The position numbers and the translations under genes were made by a program. From the NCBI RefSeq assembly GCF_015637705.1, contig NZ_JADOBE010000013.1, positions 1 to 64,000 of the forward strand: a stretch of DNA of 64,000 bases. The letters run 5' to 3'. This document shows, piece by piece, positions 26,956 to 37,996 of this stretch. The notes under the pieces are model-generated. The model was not told the DNA's origin, searched no databases, and saw only the letters and a list, made by a program, of their open reading frames with translations. Source of the DNA: Pseudomonas sp. N040 (GTDB taxonomy: Bacteria > Pseudomonadota > Gammaproteobacteria > Pseudomonadales > Pseudomonadaceae). Each line of letters opens with the position of its first letter. The first letter of the stretch is position 1.

Positions 26956-27612
26956 CTAGGCCGGATGGCCGACCAGCACGCCGTAGGACTGCAGGAACTC
27001 GACGATGCCGTGGAAGATCAGGCCCACACCCATCGCCGCGACAAAGAAGCCGACAATCCGCGTCGCGGCGTCAATGCCCTGCGGCCCGACCTTGTGCATG
27101 ATGGCTTTGGAATAGATCAGCGACAGGCACGTCACCGTCATGGTTGCCACGATCGCCAGGGCCACCACCAGGAAGGACAACAGCACGTGCTCGGATTCCT
27201 TGATGGTGGAAGTCAGTCCCATCACCGTGGCGATCGCACCCGGGCCGAACATGATCGGCATCGCCATCGGGATAAAGGCAACATCCTGCCCCTGCTGGTT
27301 GCCTTGCGGGATCATGCCGCCGCCGGGCGACGGGGCAAACAGTTCGAAACCGATGCGCATCAGGATCACCCCGCCGACCACGCGGATCATGCTCATCGGC
27401 ACCTCGAACAGGCGCAGCAGCAGGTTGCCGAAGATCAGGAAGAAGAACATCAGCAGCACCGCATAGAAACACGCGCGGATCGCCACCCGCCGCTGTTCGT
27501 CGGCGGTCTTCCCCTGCATCAGCCCCAGAAACACCGGGATTGCCTCGAGCGGATTGATGATCGCCAGCAAGGTGGTAAACATGCCGACAAACAGGGAAAC
27601 ATAGGGATCCAT
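26956..27612 (-). CDS. MarC family integral membrane protein
   Basis: The 218-residue inner-membrane protein has six hydrophobic segments: start MDPYVSLFVGMFTTLLAIINPLEAIPVFLGL, VVGGVILMRIGFELF, then IPMAMPIMFGPGAIATVMGL and a final GVGLIFHGIVEFL. This is the MarC/UPF0056 (NAAT) layout. The family was once linked to multiple antibiotic resistance; the function is not established. It is transcribed away from cmoA. Confidence 0.9.
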   Translation of the reverse strand: MDPYVSLFVGMFTTLLAIINPLEAIPVFLGLMQGKTADEQRRVAIRACFYAVLLMFFFLIFGNLLLRLFEVPMSMIRVVGGVILMRIGFELFAPSPGGGMIPQGNQQGQDVAFIPMAMPIMFGPGAIATVMGLTSTIKESEHVLLSFLVVALAIVATMTVTCLSLIYSKAIMHKVGPQGIDAATRIVGFFVAAMGVGLIFHGIVEFLQSYGVLVGHPA

Positions 27613-27765
27613 AGGTACTCCGTCAAAAAAGCAATTAATGTCCAGCTGCGCCGCATCCTAGCAGACTCCCTGAGAGCAATTTTCCCAGCGGCAAGTGATT
27701 GAGGGTTGGGGCCGGCGCCGGCACTTCGCTAGAATACCGGCCCTGGCCATCGAGGGTAATCGCCC

Positions 27766-28506
27766 GTGAGCGACAACGACCGCATTTACGCCACGCCACA
27801 ACCGCAGATCAGCGACTTCACCTTCAATGAAGCCGTGGTGCGGGTATTTCCGGACATGATCAAGCGCTCGGTGCCGGGCTACCCGACGATTGTCGAGAAT
27901 ATCGGTGTGCTGGCCGCGCAGTTCGCCCAGCCGGATTCCGTGCTCTATGACCTCGGCAGTTCGCTCGGTGCCGTCACCCAGGCCCTGCGCCGGCACGTCA
28001 AGGCCGAAGGTTGCCGGGTGATCGCGGTGGACAACTCACCGGCCATGGTCGAACGCTGCCGCGAGTACCTGCATGCGCAGGACTCGATGTTCCAGGAGCT
28101 GCTGCCGGTCGAGGTGCAGGAAGGCGACATCCTCGCGCTGGCATTTGCGCCCTGCTCGGTGGTGGCATTGAATTTCACCCTGCAGTTCATCGCCCCCGAG
28201 CAGCGCCTGACATTGCTCAGCCGCATTCGCCAGAGCCTGCTGCCGGGCGGCGCCTTGATCCTCTCGGAAAAGCTGCGCTTCGAAGACGAAACCGAACAGC
28301 AACTGCTCGGCGAGCTGCATATCGCCTTCAAGCGCGCCAATGGCTACAGCGAGCTGGAAATCGCGCAGAAGCGCACCGCGCTGGACAACGTGATGAAGCC
28401 GGACAGCCTTGATCAACACCGCGAACGCCTGCTGCAAGCGGGATTCAGCAAGGTCATTCCCTGGTTCCAGTGCCTGAACTTTGCCTCGCTGATTGCCCTG
28501 CCCTGA
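27766..28506 (+). CDS. cmoA: Carboxy-S-adenosyl-L-methionine synthase
   Basis: The 246-residue enzyme converts SAM and prephenate to carboxy-SAM, the donor for tRNA wobble uridine modification (cmo5U34). The SAM-binding motif is [20 protein letters not shown] (about 59-78), then [18 protein letters not shown] and [12 protein letters not shown]. The N-terminal [23 protein letters not shown] is typical. Start is GTG at 27766. cmoB follows 24 bases later. Confidence 0.95.
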   Translation: MSDNDRIYATPQPQISDFTFNEAVVRVFPDMIKRSVPGYPTIVENIGVLAAQFAQPDSVLYDLGSSLGAVTQALRRHVKAEGCRVIAVDNSPAMVERCREYLHAQDSMFQELLPVEVQEGDILALAFAPCSVVALNFTLQFIAPEQRLTLLSRIRQSLLPGGALILSEKLRFEDETEQQLLGELHIAFKRANGYSELEIAQKRTALDNVMKPDSLDQHRERLLQAGFSKVIPWFQCLNFASLIALP

Positions 28507-28530
28507 CTGCCCTGCCTTGTGAGCCAGACC

Positions 28531-29499
28531 ATGATCCATCGCCTTGACCTCGACGCCCTGCAACAACAACTGGCCGGCACCCCGTTACTGGACTGGGCCA
28601 GCGATCTGCCGGGGCAGATCGACCAGAAGCTGGCATTGGGGCACGGCGACCTGCAACGCTGGATGGCCGCTGTCGAGGCGCTGCCAGCGCTGTCAGCCGA
28701 GCGCATCGAACTGACGGACACCTTCACCCTTGGCGGCAATTGCAGCCAGGCGCAGCAGGAAACCCTCCGTGCTGCACTCAAGGGACTGATTCCCTGGCGC
28801 AAAGGCCCGTTCGATCTGTTTGGCGTGCATGTCGATAGCGAGTGGCGCTCAGACTGGAAATGGTCACGGGTGGCGCCGCACCTCGACCTGCGCGGCAAGC
28901 GCATCCTCGATGTCGGCTGCGGCAATGGCTACTACCTGTGGCGCATGCTCGGCGCCGGTGCCAGCAGCGCGGTGGGCATCGACCCGAACTGGCTGTTCTT
29001 CTGCCAGTTCCTCGCCTGCAAATACTACTTGCCGGAACTGCCGGCCTGGCATCTGCCGCTGGCGCTGGAAGAGCTGCCGGGCAAGCTGGAAGGCTTCGAT
29101 ACGGTGTTTTCCATGGGCGTGCTCTACCATCGCCGCTCGCCGATTGACCACCTGCTGGAACTCAAGGACTGCCTGCTCAGGGGCGGCGAACTGGTGCTGG
29201 AAACCCTGGTGGTCGAAGGCGATGCCCAGCAGGCGCTGGTGCCCGAAGACCGCTACGCGATGATGCGCAATGTCTGGTTCCTGCCGTCGGTCCCGGCGCT
29301 GGAACTGTGGCTGCGCCGCGCCGGGTTTGTCGATGTGCGCTGCGTCGACGTCAGCCGCACCAGTGTCGAGGAACAGCGCGCGACCGAGTGGATGAAATTC
29401 CAGTCACTGCCCGACTTCCTCGACCCGGCCGATCACACCCTGACCTGCGAGGGCCTGCCGGCACCGACCCGCGCCGTGCTGATTGCACGCAAGCCGTAG
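28531..29499 (+). CDS. cmoB: tRNA U34 carboxymethyltransferase
   Basis: The 322-residue enzyme transfers the carboxymethyl group from carboxy-SAM to 5-hydroxyuridine at tRNA position 34. The fold shows [36 protein letters not shown] (motif I at about 125-140) and [26 protein letters not shown]-terminal [17 protein letters not shown] is the usual CmoB helical domain. ATG 28531 is preferred to the in-frame GTG 28519 because it matches the family start. It forms an operon with cmoA. Confidence 0.95.
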   Translation: MIHRLDLDALQQQLAGTPLLDWASDLPGQIDQKLALGHGDLQRWMAAVEALPALSAERIELTDTFTLGGNCSQAQQETLRAALKGLIPWRKGPFDLFGVHVDSEWRSDWKWSRVAPHLDLRGKRILDVGCGNGYYLWRMLGAGASSAVGIDPNWLFFCQFLACKYYLPELPAWHLPLALEELPGKLEGFDTVFSMGVLYHRRSPIDHLLELKDCLLRGGELVLETLVVEGDAQQALVPEDRYAMMRNVWFLPSVPALELWLRRAGFVDVRCVDVSRTSVEEQRATEWMKFQSLPDFLDPADHTLTCEGLPAPTRAVLIARKP

Positions 29500-29572
29500 G
29501 ATGGGTTGAGCACAGCGATACCCATCGCCAGCCTTGATGGGTATCACCGCAGCGCGGTTCAACCCATCCTGC
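29495..29572. repeat. Palindromic intergenic element after cmoB
   Basis: It starts CGTAGGATGGGTTGA inside the last codons of cmoB and ends TCAACCCATCCTGCG, with an inner ATACCCATC/GATGGGTAT pair. It lies between convergent cmoB and pdxJ and may act as a terminator. Confidence 0.75.
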
Positions 29573-29623
29573 GACTCCGGCACACCCCGGGACGGATGGA
29601 GCGCAGCGCTACCCAGCATGGAT

Positions 29624-30370
29624 TCAGCCGTGACTGGCCGCCGCCACGATCAGTGCCTTCATCTCCGCCACCGCCGACTTGAAACCGACGAACAAGGCAT
29701 GTGCCACCAGCGCATGGCCGATGTTCAGCTCGTTGATCCCGGCTATTGCCGCCACCGCCTCGACATTGTGGTAGTGCAGGCCATGCCCGGCATTCACGAT
29801 CAGCCCGTGGGCCAGCCCGCAGGCTACGCCGTCGCGGATGCGCGCCAGCTCGCGGGCCACCTCGGCCGGGCTGTGGGCATCGGCGTAGCGGCCGGTGTGC
29901 AGCTCGATGGCCGGGGCACCGATGCGTCGCGCCGCCTCGATCTGCCGCTCATCGGCATCGATGAACAGGGACACTTCGCAGCCGATACGGCTCAGGCGCT
30001 CCACCGCGGCACGGATGCGCGCCTCCTGGCCGGCGACATCCAGGCCACCTTCGGTGGTCAGCTCCTGGCGGGTTTCCGGCACCAGGCAGGCATGCGCCGG
30101 ACGAATCTGCTCGGCAAACGCCAGCATTTCCTCGGTCACGCCCATCTCGAAGTTCATCCGCGTCTGCAGCACTTCGCGGAGTAGCCGCACGTCGCGGTCC
30201 TGGATATGCCGGCGATCCTCGCGCAGGTGCACGGTGATGCCATCGGCACCGGCCTCCTCGGCATCCAGTGCGGCCTTCACCGGGTCCGGATAGCGGGTGC
30301 CGCGAGCCTGGCGCAGGGTGGCCACGTGGTCGATGTTCACCCCGAGCAGAATACGGTTGGCGTCTGTCAC
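29624..30370 (-). CDS. pdxJ: Pyridoxine 5'-phosphate synthase
   Basis: The 248-residue TIM-barrel enzyme condenses 1-deoxyxylulose 5-phosphate with aminoacetone 3-phosphate to make vitamin B6. Motifs: [24 protein letters not shown] (substrate and catalytic His), [40 protein letters not shown], and [11 protein letters not shown] near the C-terminus. It follows recO in the same direction, as in other pseudomonads. Confidence 0.97.
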   Translation of the reverse strand: MTDANRILLGVNIDHVATLRQARGTRYPDPVKAALDAEEAGADGITVHLREDRRHIQDRDVRLLREVLQTRMNFEMGVTEEMLAFAEQIRPAHACLVPETRQELTTEGGLDVAGQEARIRAAVERLSRIGCEVSLFIDADERQIEAARRIGAPAIELHTGRYADAHSPAEVARELARIRDGVACGLAHGLIVNAGHGLHYHNVEAVAAIAGINELNIGHALVAHALFVGFKSAVAEMKALIVAAASHG

Positions 30371-30421
30371 GAATAATCTCCTTCTCTATGCGCTCACTTT
30401 ACCTGAGCAACTGCTGCTGCC

Positions 30422-31102
30422 TCAGAACTTGCGAAACAGCTCGCGACTGACCAGCGGCCGCCCGCCCAGGTGCGGCGCCAGCGCCTGGCGCATCAGGCGC
30501 TTGGCCGCGGCCAGCACGCCCGGCGTGCTCCACTGGGTATCGGCCATGGCCAGCAGGTCGCCACCGTGGAATACCCCCGGCTGCAACTGGCTGACAACCT
30601 CCATACCGGCATCCGGCACCAGCCGGTAAAGCCGCTCAGCCTCGATCGGCGTACCCGCCACATCCAGCGCCAGGGAAAAGCCATAACCCAGCTCTTCCAG
30701 CAAACGCCACTCGAACGCGCGCAGCAGCGGTTCCAGCGGCTGCCCGGCAGCCAGCAGCGGCAAGGTAGCGGCATAGTGCTGGAACAGCGCCGGGTGCGCA
30801 TCCTCGCCGGGCAGCAGGCGGATCAGCAGCTCATTCAGGTAAAGGCCGCTGAACAGCGCATCGCCGGACAGCAGGTTGGGGATGCCGGCGGCTTCCAGGC
30901 GCGCGACCGTCTTCAGCTCGCCACGCCCGCGCAACTCCAGCTCCAGCGGAATGAACGGCCGCACCAGGCTGCCGGCCTTGCCCCGCGCGCCGCGCAATAC
31001 CGCCCGCAGACGGCCCTGCGGGGTCAGCAGATCGACCAGCGAACTGCTCTCCTTGTAGGAGCGACTGTGCAGCACGAAGGCTTGTTGCGCACCGAATGAC
31101 AT
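30422..31102 (-). CDS. recO: DNA repair protein RecO
   Basis: The 226-residue RecF-pathway mediator shows an OB fold at the N-terminus ([36 protein letters not shown]) and a helical C-terminal domain. It loads RecA onto SSB-coated DNA. The reading frame is open upstream to 31303 through an intergenic palindrome; the ATG at 31102 ([14 protein letters not shown]) matches the family start and is chosen. Between era and recO sits a palindromic element, so expression of recO from the era operon may be reduced. Confidence 0.93.
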   Translation of the reverse strand: MSFGAQQAFVLHSRSYKESSSLVDLLTPQGRLRAVLRGARGKAGSLVRPFIPLELELRGRGELKTVARLEAAGIPNLLSGDALFSGLYLNELLIRLLPGEDAHPALFQHYAATLPLLAAGQPLEPLLRAFEWRLLEELGYGFSLALDVAGTPIEAERLYRLVPDAGMEVVSQLQPGVFHGGDLLAMADTQWSTPGVLAAAKRLMRQALAPHLGGRPLVSRELFRKF

Positions 31103-31134
31103 GTTGCAGAACCTGTTGGGGGTCTCGCCCGCTG

Positions 31135-31220
31135 AGCGTGGGATGGATCGAGTGCAGCGATACCCAGCACCCCCTTCCCGGCGATGGGTATCGGCGCAAG
31201 CGCCGCAAACCATCCTGCGG
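31135..31220. repeat. Palindromic intergenic element, era-recO gap
   Basis: GTGGGATGGATCGAGTGCAG at one end and AAACCATCCTGCGG at the other, with inner GATACCCA/TGGGTATC pairing, give a degenerate member of the palindrome family seen after cmoB and at 50.7 kb. Confidence 0.6.
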
Positions 31221-31230
31221 CAAGCCGCGG

Positions 31231-32133
31231 TCAGAGGTCGGAGTAGCCCAGGGAGCGCAGCGCACGCTCGTCGTCGGACCAGCCACCCTTGACCTTGACC
31301 CACAGGTTGAGCATGACCTTGGTATCGAACAGCGCTTCCATGTCCTTGCGCGCTTCCTGGCCGATGCGCTTGATGCGCTCGCCCTTGTCACCAATGATGA
31401 TTTTCTTCTGCCCTTCACGCTCGACCAGGATCAGCGCATGGATGTGCAGGATGCGTCCTTCCAGCTTGAATTCCTCGATCTCCACGGCGATCTGGTACGG
31501 CAGCTCGGCACCCAGCTGGCGCATGATCTTCTCGCGCACCAGCTCGGCCGCGAGGAAGCGGCTGGAGCGGTCGGTGATCTGGTCTTCCGGGAAGAAATGC
31601 TCGCTCTCGGGCAGGTTCTCGGCAACCAGGCGCTCGAGGGTGTCGAGGTTATGCCCGTGCAGGGCGGAAACCGGCACCACCTGGGCATTCGGCAGCTGGC
31701 TGGCGAGCCACTCCAGGTGCGGCAGCAGGTCACTCTTGTCCTCGATGCGGTCGGCCTTGTTCACCGCCAGCAGCACCGGACCCTGGACGTACTGCACGCG
31801 CTCGAGCACCAGCTGGTCCTCATCGGTCCAGCGGGTGCGATCGACCACGAAGATCACCACATCGACATCCTTCAATGCGCTGCTGGCGGTCTTGTTCATG
31901 AAGCGGTTGAGGGCTTTCTCGTTATTCTTGTGCAGGCCGGGAGTATCGACATAGATGGCCTGCACCGCGCCCTCGGTCTTGATCCCGAGCATGTTGTGCC
32001 GGGTGGTCTGCGGCTTGCGCGAGGTGATCGCCAGCTTCTGCCCGAGGATATGGTTGAGCAGCGTGGACTTGCCCACATTGGGCCGGCCGACGATGGCCAC
32101 GTAGCCACAGCGGCTTACCGGTGTATCAGTCAT
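31231..32133 (-). CDS. era: GTPase Era
   Basis: The 300-residue GTPase is needed for 16S rRNA maturation and 30S assembly. G1 [16 protein letters not shown] (about 11-26), G3 DTPGLH, G4 NKADRIE, then the C-terminal KH domain ([25 protein letters not shown]). Start ATG 32133 overlaps the end of rnc by eight bases, the usual coupling in this operon. Confidence 0.97.
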   Translation of the reverse strand: MTDTPVSRCGYVAIVGRPNVGKSTLLNHILGQKLAITSRKPQTTRHNMLGIKTEGAVQAIYVDTPGLHKNNEKALNRFMNKTASSALKDVDVVIFVVDRTRWTDEDQLVLERVQYVQGPVLLAVNKADRIEDKSDLLPHLEWLASQLPNAQVVPVSALHGHNLDTLERLVAENLPESEHFFPEDQITDRSSRFLAAELVREKIMRQLGAELPYQIAVEIEEFKLEGRILHIHALILVEREGQKKIIIGDKGERIKRIGQEARKDMEALFDTKVMLNLWVKVKGGWSDDERALRSLGYSDL

Positions 32134-32830
32134 GTCCATTCTCCACGCGCTCGTTTTCAAGCCCCAGCGCGGTCAGGGCGGCGGCCGCGGCCACCTGCTC
32201 GGCAATGCGCCGGCTGGCGCCCTGGCCATTGGTCTTCTCATTGAGCAGGGCAATCGAACACTGGACGAAAAACGTCCGGCAGTGCGGTTCACCCTGGATA
32301 TCCACCACGTCGTAGTGTGGCAGCTCGCCACCACGCGACTGCAGAAATTCCTGCAGGCGGGTCTTTGGATCCTTGTTGGTATCGACCAGGGTCAGGTCAT
32401 TGATTTCACTGTTCAGCCAGGCGAGCACGCGCTCGCGCGCGGCCTGCATGCCGGCATCCAGGTAAATGGCGCCGATCAGCGCCTCGAGGGCATCGGCGAG
32501 GATCGACTCACGGCGAAAACCGCCGCTTTTCAGTTCGCCGGAGCCCAGCCGCAGGTATTCGCCCAGCTCGAAGCCGCGCGCCAGAATGGCCAGGGTTTCG
32601 CCCTTGACCAGGCGCGCGCGCAGACGCGACAACTGGCCTTCACGGGCCTGCGGAAAGCGCTGGAACAGCGCTTCGCCGGCAATGAAATTGAGGATGGCAT
32701 CGCCGAGAAATTCCAGCCGCTCGTTGTTGCGCCCGGCGAAGCTGCGATGGGTCAGCGCTAGCAGCAGCAACTCCGGGTCACGGAAGCTGTAGCCGAGCTT
32801 GCCCTGCAGGCGATTCAGGGCCGAACTCAC
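32126..32830 (-). CDS. rnc: Ribonuclease III
   Basis: The 234-residue double-strand RNase processes rRNA precursors and mRNAs. The signature [12 protein letters not shown] (about 40-51) holds the catalytic acidic residues, with [15 protein letters not shown] (about 113-127) the second metal motif; the double-stranded RNA-binding domain covers about 155-225 ([23 protein letters not shown]). GTG start at 32830 overlaps the stop of the DUF4845 gene by four bases. Confidence 0.97.
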   Translation of the reverse strand: MSSALNRLQGKLGYSFRDPELLLLALTHRSFAGRNNERLEFLGDAILNFIAGEALFQRFPQAREGQLSRLRARLVKGETLAILARGFELGEYLRLGSGELKSGGFRRESILADALEALIGAIYLDAGMQAARERVLAWLNSEINDLTLVDTNKDPKTRLQEFLQSRGGELPHYDVVDIQGEPHCRTFFVQCSIALLNEKTNGQGASRRIAEQVAAAAALTALGLENERVENGHD

Positions 32831-33204
32831 GGCATGCGTACGCGGAATTCTTTGTCGAAGCGAGCGATGAGATCCAGATTGCCGATCAGCACTTCACGTT
32901 TTTCATACTTCAGGTGAGCCCGGAATTCGTTGTTTTCGATCTTCAGCTCGAGCACTTTTTCCAGATCAATATCGCGAATGGCATTGATCGTCATGCCTTT
33001 TCTGACCTGCTCGTAGAATTTTGCGATCGAATTAACCTCGCCGGCACCGCTCTCCTGAACCTTCTCGATGATGCCCGCCAGCGAGCGGTTATCCATGTAG
33101 TGCGGCAGCATCTTCAGGCCGGCACTCAGGAAAAAGGCCACAAACGCCAGTGCAACCATCACACCCAGAGCGGACATGCCTTTCTGTGACTTGGGAAAAC
33201 TCAT
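32827..33204 (-). CDS. DUF4845 domain membrane protein
   Basis: The 125-residue protein has one membrane helix at about 11-31 ([21 protein letters not shown], resembling a pilin-like N-terminus after MSFPKSQKG) and a periplasmic domain ([22 protein letters not shown]...). It sits between lepB and rnc as in other pseudomonads. Function unknown; the conserved position suggests a link to secretion or a simple transcriptional grouping. Confidence 0.88.
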   Translation of the reverse strand: MSFPKSQKGMSALGVMVALAFVAFFLSAGLKMLPHYMDNRSLAGIIEKVQESGAGEVNSIAKFYEQVRKGMTINAIRDIDLEKVLELKIENNEFRAHLKYEKREVLIGNLDLIARFDKEFRVRMP

Positions 33205-33293
33205 AGACGACCTCGATCTGCTGATTATTGGAGTTGTTGGACAAGCGCCAGCTTCATTTATAGCCTGAACAGCGGCCGCCTGCGGCCGGCAGC

Positions 33294-34148
33294 TCAGTGA
33301 ATCACCCGGTTCCGGGAAAAGCTTGGCAGGTTCTTCAGTTTCGGATCCGGCCAGGTCATCCAGATGGCAAACGCCTTGCCGACGATGTTCTGGTCGGGAA
33401 CCATGCCCAGCAAGCTGCGGGGAATGGCCGGATCATTCCAGTAACGGCTGTCATTGGAGTTGTCGCGATTGTCGCCCATCATGAAATAGTGCCCGGCCGG
33501 CACCAGCCACTCGCGGCCCGGCTCCATGCGGTAACGCCCGACTTCCTTGCGAATCATGTGCTCGACCTGGCCGAGCTTTTCCCTGTACAACTCGACACTG
33601 CCCAGGCTGCCGGGTTCCCGCCCGAGCAGGGTCTCGGCCACCAGCCGGCCATTGATATAGAGCTTCTTGCTGCTGCTGTAGCGAATGCGGTCACCCGGCA
33701 GGCCCACCACGCGCTTGATGTAGTTGACGTTGGGGTCGCTGGGGTAGCGAAACACCATGACGTCGCCGCGCTGCGGGTCGCCGACGTCGATGATCTTGCT
33801 GTCCAGCACCGGCAAGCGAATGCCGTAGGCAAACTTGTTGACCAGGATGAAGTCGCCGACCTCGAGGGTCGGCTTCATCGAACCCGAGGGAATCTGGAAC
33901 GGCTCGACCAGGAAGGAGCGCAGCACCAGCACGATGGCCAGTACCGGGAAGAACGACTTGCCGTACTCGATGAGCACCGGTTCCCTGTTCAGTTGCTCGA
34001 GCACGCCCGGATCGGGCACGGCCACCTGGCTACTGTAGGCAGCGACCGCGGCGCGCCGCCGGGAGGCGAAGAACAACAGGTCGATCAGCGCCAGCAAACC
34101 GCTTACAGCCACGGCGATGACCAGCAGCAACGGAAAATTCAGTGACAT
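33294..34148 (-). CDS. lepB: Signal peptidase I
   Basis: The 284-residue inner-membrane serine protease removes Sec and Tat signal peptides. Two N-terminal membrane helices (about 5-27 and 65-82), then catalytic Ser90 in PSGSMKPTL and Lys145 in NYIKRVVGLPGD; box E is GDNRDNSNDSRYW. ATG 34148 is used; an in-frame TTG nine bases earlier is less likely. It follows lepA by five bases. Confidence 0.96.
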   Translation of the reverse strand: MSLNFPLLLVIAVAVSGLLALIDLLFFASRRRAAVAAYSSQVAVPDPGVLEQLNREPVLIEYGKSFFPVLAIVLVLRSFLVEPFQIPSGSMKPTLEVGDFILVNKFAYGIRLPVLDSKIIDVGDPQRGDVMVFRYPSDPNVNYIKRVVGLPGDRIRYSSSKKLYINGRLVAETLLGREPGSLGSVELYREKLGQVEHMIRKEVGRYRMEPGREWLVPAGHYFMMGDNRDNSNDSRYWNDPAIPRSLLGMVPDQNIVGKAFAIWMTWPDPKLKNLPSFSRNRVIH

Positions 34149-34153
34149 GGAGT

Positions 34154-35953
34154 TCAACCTTCCAACCTGAGAACAGCCAGAAATGCTTCCTGTGGAATTT
34201 CCACATTACCGACCTGCTTCATGCGCTTCTTGCCGGCCTTCTGCTTTTCCAGCAGCTTGCGCTTGCGGCTGACATCGCCACCATAGCACTTGGCCAGGAC
34301 GTTCTTGCGCAGGGCCTTGACCGTGGTGCGCGCGATGATCTGCCCGCCGATGGCGGCCTGGATCGCCACATCGAACATCTGCCGCGGGATCAGTTCCTTC
34401 ATCTTCTCGGTCAGTGCGCGGCCTTTGTAGTGGGCGGTGTCGCGGTGCACGATCAGCGCCAGCGCATCGACCTTGTCGCCGTTGATCAGCACATCCAGCT
34501 TGACCAGGTTGGCCGACTGGTAACGGTCGAAATGATAGTCCAGCGAGGCATAGCCGCGACTGACCGACTTCAGGCGATCGAAGAAATCCAGCACCACTTC
34601 ATTCATCGGCAGGTCGTAGTTGATCTGCACCTGCGAACCGAGGAACTGCATGTCGCGCTGCACGCCGCGCTTTTCGATGCACAGGGTGATGACATTGCCC
34701 AGATGCTCCTGCGGCACCAGGATATTGGCGCGCACTATGGGTTCGCGCATGTCCTCGATCGACGACAGGTCGGGCAGCTTCGACGGGTTGTCGACATAGA
34801 TCGTCTCGCCGTTCTTCAGCAGCACCTCGAAGATTACCGTCGGCGCCGTGGTGATCAGGTCCAGGTTGTATTCGCGCTCCAGGCGTTCCTGGATGATTTC
34901 CATGTGCAGCATGCCGAGGAAGCCGCAGCGGAAGCCGAAGCCCAGCGCATCCGAGCTCTCCGGCTGGTACTGCAGGGAGGAGTCATTCAGCGTGAGCTTC
35001 TGCAGGGCCTCGCGGAAGTCCTCGAAATCCTCGGAACTGACCGGGAACAGGCCGGCATACACCTGCGGCTGGATGCGCTTGAAGCCAGGCAGCACATCGA
35101 CATCGGGGGTGCTGCTGAGGGTCAGGGTATCGCCCACCGGTGCACCGTGGATGTCCTTGATGCTGCCGATGATGAAGCCCACTTCGCCGGCCTTCAGGTC
35201 GGCCGTTTCGGTGTGCTTGGGGGTAAACACGCCGACACTGTCAACCAGGTGAATCTTGCCGGTCGACTTGACCAGGATCTTGTCGCCCTTCTTCACCCGG
35301 CCCTGGCGCACCCGCACCAGCGACACCACGCCCAGGTAGTTGTCGAACCAGGAGTCGATGATCAGCGCCTGCAGCGGCGCGTCGATCTCGCCGGTCGGCG
35401 GCGGAATGACCTGTACCAGGCGCTCCAACACCTCGTCCACGCCCATGCCGCTCTTGGCACTGCAACCCACCGCATCGGTGGCATCGATGCCGATGATGTG
35501 CTCGATCTCGTCCTTGACCTTGTCCGGGTCGGCCTGCGGCAGGTCCATCTTGTTCAGCACCGGCATCACTTCCAGGCCCTGCTCGATGGCGGTGTAGCAG
35601 TTGGCTACCGACTGCGCTTCGACGCCCTGGCCGGCATCCACCACCAGCAGGGCACCCTCGCAGGCCGCCAGCGAACGGCTGACTTCATAGGTGAAGTCGA
35701 CGTGGCCGGGGGTGTCGATGAAGTTCAGCTGGTAGGTCTTGCCGTCTCTGGCCTTGTAATACAGGGTGACGCTATGGGCCTTGATGGTGATGCCGCGCTC
35801 GCGCTCGAGATCCATCGAATCGAGGACCTGTGCCTCCATTTCACGCTCGGCGAGTCCGCCGCACATCTGGATAAAGCGGTCGGCAAGGGTCGATTTGCCG
35901 TGATCGATGTGGGCGATGATGGAAAAGTTACGGATATGACTCAGGTCACTCAC
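34154..35953 (-). CDS. lepA: Elongation factor 4 (LepA)
   Basis: The 599-residue ribosomal GTPase shows G1 [15 protein letters not shown] (about 12-26), [12 protein letters not shown] switch region, G3 DTPGHVDF, G4 NKMDLP, EF-G-like domains II, III and V and the LepA-specific C-terminal domain ([26 protein letters not shown] basic region at the end). It acts on stalled or initiating ribosomes. First gene of the lepA-lepB-DUF4845-rnc-era transcript. Confidence 0.97.
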   Translation of the reverse strand: MSDLSHIRNFSIIAHIDHGKSTLADRFIQMCGGLAEREMEAQVLDSMDLERERGITIKAHSVTLYYKARDGKTYQLNFIDTPGHVDFTYEVSRSLAACEGALLVVDAGQGVEAQSVANCYTAIEQGLEVMPVLNKMDLPQADPDKVKDEIEHIIGIDATDAVGCSAKSGMGVDEVLERLVQVIPPPTGEIDAPLQALIIDSWFDNYLGVVSLVRVRQGRVKKGDKILVKSTGKIHLVDSVGVFTPKHTETADLKAGEVGFIIGSIKDIHGAPVGDTLTLSSTPDVDVLPGFKRIQPQVYAGLFPVSSEDFEDFREALQKLTLNDSSLQYQPESSDALGFGFRCGFLGMLHMEIIQERLEREYNLDLITTAPTVIFEVLLKNGETIYVDNPSKLPDLSSIEDMREPIVRANILVPQEHLGNVITLCIEKRGVQRDMQFLGSQVQINYDLPMNEVVLDFFDRLKSVSRGYASLDYHFDRYQSANLVKLDVLINGDKVDALALIVHRDTAHYKGRALTEKMKELIPRQMFDVAIQAAIGGQIIARTTVKALRKNVLAKCYGGDVSRKRKLLEKQKAGKKRMKQVGNVEIPQEAFLAVLRLEG

Positions 35954-36533
35954 GGATCAGCACTCGAAAAAGCCACGGGCAGGCTGCCCAACGCAAATAG
36001 CCGGCGAGTCTACCTGAATACCGCCCCGAGCGTCACCTCGGCTGCCCCGGGGAAACTCCAGGGGATTGGCCATCCGGTACTGTGTTTTTATCTGGCTGTG
36101 GGGTTGCTAGTTGCATCGCAGCGCCTTTCCTGGCCCTGAACACCGCTTTTCGCCTTGATGGCGAGTTACTTTCTCTTGACTCGCTGCGCTCGCCCTGCGG
36201 GCCAGCCTGCGGCTGTTACTCCGCTTCGCTACGTTTCGCTCCATCGGCGCTCCAGGGGCCCGCTGCGATGGGCCATCCATGGCCCAGCGCAGCTTTCGTC
36301 GCATCCATGCGACTCAACCCCTTCCACACCGATTCCGCTCACCCCCCTGACGGGACTGTCAGTCCGTGCAAGCTGTGAAGTTTGTTGCTCGATTTGGTAG
36401 AGCGGGTGCAACCCGCCACAAGCGGTGCATCCGGCGGACGCACCCAAAACGATCCCTCAACCTCAATAATCAGCCCGGCAAAGAACCTGACACCATCACG
36501 GCTTGCCAACCCGCCAACCATCCAGCCGCCTGC
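35954..36533. other. Repeat-rich gap between lepA and mucD
   Basis: No credible gene is seen. The segment 36178-36222 is a 45-base block found, with one mismatch and inverted, at 55203-55247 (inside another repeat). Around 36250-36310 there are short palindromes (GGGCCATCCATGGCCC), and 36400-36450 carries GGGTGCAACCCGCC and GGTGCATCCGGCGGACGCACC hairpins. The lepA promoter is expected near 35960-36060 but no convincing -35/-10 pair was identified. Confidence 0.55.
36178..36222 (+). repeat. 45-bp dispersed repeat, copy A
   Basis: It begins GACTCGCTGCGCTCGCC and ends GCGGCTGTTACTCC; it matches the reverse complement of 55203-55247 at 44 of 45 positions. Confidence 0.85.
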
Positions 36534-37955
36534 TCAATCCGCCAGCTTGAAGGTAATGAAGCTGGCCCGGCCCTGACGCAGCACGCGCATCGACACCGAG
36601 CGATTGTCCGGCAATTGCCTGACGACTTCCTTGAACTGCTCGGCCGAACTGATCGGCTGATTGTTCAGATGGGTGATCACGTCCCCGGGACGCAAACCGA
36701 TCATCGCGGCCGGCCCTTCGACAACTGCCCTGACCATGACCCCGGCCTGAATATCCAGCGCCTTCTTCTGCTCCGCGCTGAGCTCCACCACGGCTACGCC
36801 GAGCCGGTTGATGTCCTGATCGACCTCCGGGGTCGCCGCCGCTAGTGGCTCCTCGCCATCTGCCGGCATGCTGCCAACCTTCAGCGCGAGCGTCTGCCGC
36901 TTGCCCTCACGCAAGATCCGCAAATTCGCCGTATCGCCCGGCTTGAGCACCCCGACCAGGTGCGGCAGATCGGAGGCCAGGTCGACCGGTTGGCCGTTGA
37001 CCTGCAGAATCACATCGCCGACCCGTACGCCGCCCCTGGCCGCCGGACCATCTTCCTGCACCTGGGCGATCAGCGCGCCTGCCGGCTTGTCCAGGCCGAA
37101 GGACTCGGCCAGGCCCTTGTTGATTTCCTGGATCACCACCCCCAGCCAGCCGCGACTGACCTTGCCGTCGGTCTTCAGTTGATCCGCCACCCCCATCGCC
37201 ACGTTGATCGGAATGGCAAAGGACAGGCCCATGAAGCCGCCCGAGCGGGTGAAAATCTGCGAATTGATGCCGATCACCTCGCCGTCCAGGTTGAACAGCG
37301 GCCCGCCCGAGTTGCCCGGATTGATCGCCACGTCGGTCTGGATGAACGGCACATAGTTCTCGTTGGGCAGGCTGCGGCCCTTGGCACTGATGATGCCCGA
37401 GGTCGCCGAATGATCGAAGCCGAACGGCGAACCAATCGCCAGCACCCATTCGCCAACCTTGATGTTCTCGGAGTTGCCCAACTTGACCGTGGGCAGGTTC
37501 TTGCCCTCGACCTTGAGCAGCGCCACATCGGTGCGCGGGTCGGCGCCAATCAGCTTGGCCACCAGTTCGCTGCGGTCAGACAGGCGCACGATGATTTCAT
37601 CGGCATCGGCCACCACATGATTGTTGGTCAGCACGTAGCCATCGGCGGAGATGATGAAGCCCGACCCCAGCGATTGCGCTTCACGCTGGCGCCCCTCCGC
37701 GGGCGGCTGCATCTGCGGCATGCGCTCGAAGAACTCGCGGAACATCGGCGGCAGGCCTTCCAGGTCGGGCATCTGCGGTGCGCCGGCACCGGCATGGCGC
37801 GCGGGTATCTTCTGCGTGGTACTGATGTTGACCACCGCCGGCGAGGCCTGCTCGACCAGCGTGGTAAATTCCGGCAATTGCGCGCTGGCCGGCAGCGCCT
37901 GCCCGAGCAGCGTCAGCATGGCCAGCAGCGACAGTGCAGATTTCAACCTGAGCAT
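36534..37955 (-). CDS. mucD: Periplasmic serine protease MucD (DegP-like)
   Basis: The 473-residue HtrA-family protease/chaperone has signal peptide MLRLKSALSLLAMLTLLGQALPASA. Catalytic triad His113 (LTNNHVV), Asp143 (RTDVALLKV), Ser216 (NPGNSGGPLF), then two PDZ domains (about 255-345 and 375-465). It degrades misfolded periplasmic proteins and restrains alginate activation through AlgU. Last gene of algU-mucA-mucB-mucC-mucD, 41 bases after mucC. Confidence 0.96.
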   Translation of the reverse strand: MLRLKSALSLLAMLTLLGQALPASAQLPEFTTLVEQASPAVVNISTTQKIPARHAGAGAPQMPDLEGLPPMFREFFERMPQMQPPAEGRQREAQSLGSGFIISADGYVLTNNHVVADADEIIVRLSDRSELVAKLIGADPRTDVALLKVEGKNLPTVKLGNSENIKVGEWVLAIGSPFGFDHSATSGIISAKGRSLPNENYVPFIQTDVAINPGNSGGPLFNLDGEVIGINSQIFTRSGGFMGLSFAIPINVAMGVADQLKTDGKVSRGWLGVVIQEINKGLAESFGLDKPAGALIAQVQEDGPAARGGVRVGDVILQVNGQPVDLASDLPHLVGVLKPGDTANLRILREGKRQTLALKVGSMPADGEEPLAAATPEVDQDINRLGVAVVELSAEQKKALDIQAGVMVRAVVEGPAAMIGLRPGDVITHLNNQPISSAEQFKEVVRQLPDNRSVSMRVLRQGRASFITFKLAD

Positions 37956-37996
37956 CGAATTACGACTCCTTTGAACGTTGTTGAACTGAACAGGAT

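Noticed and set aside
31103..31303. N-terminal extension of recO
   Set aside because: The extension is translated palindrome; the internal ATG matches the normal RecO start.
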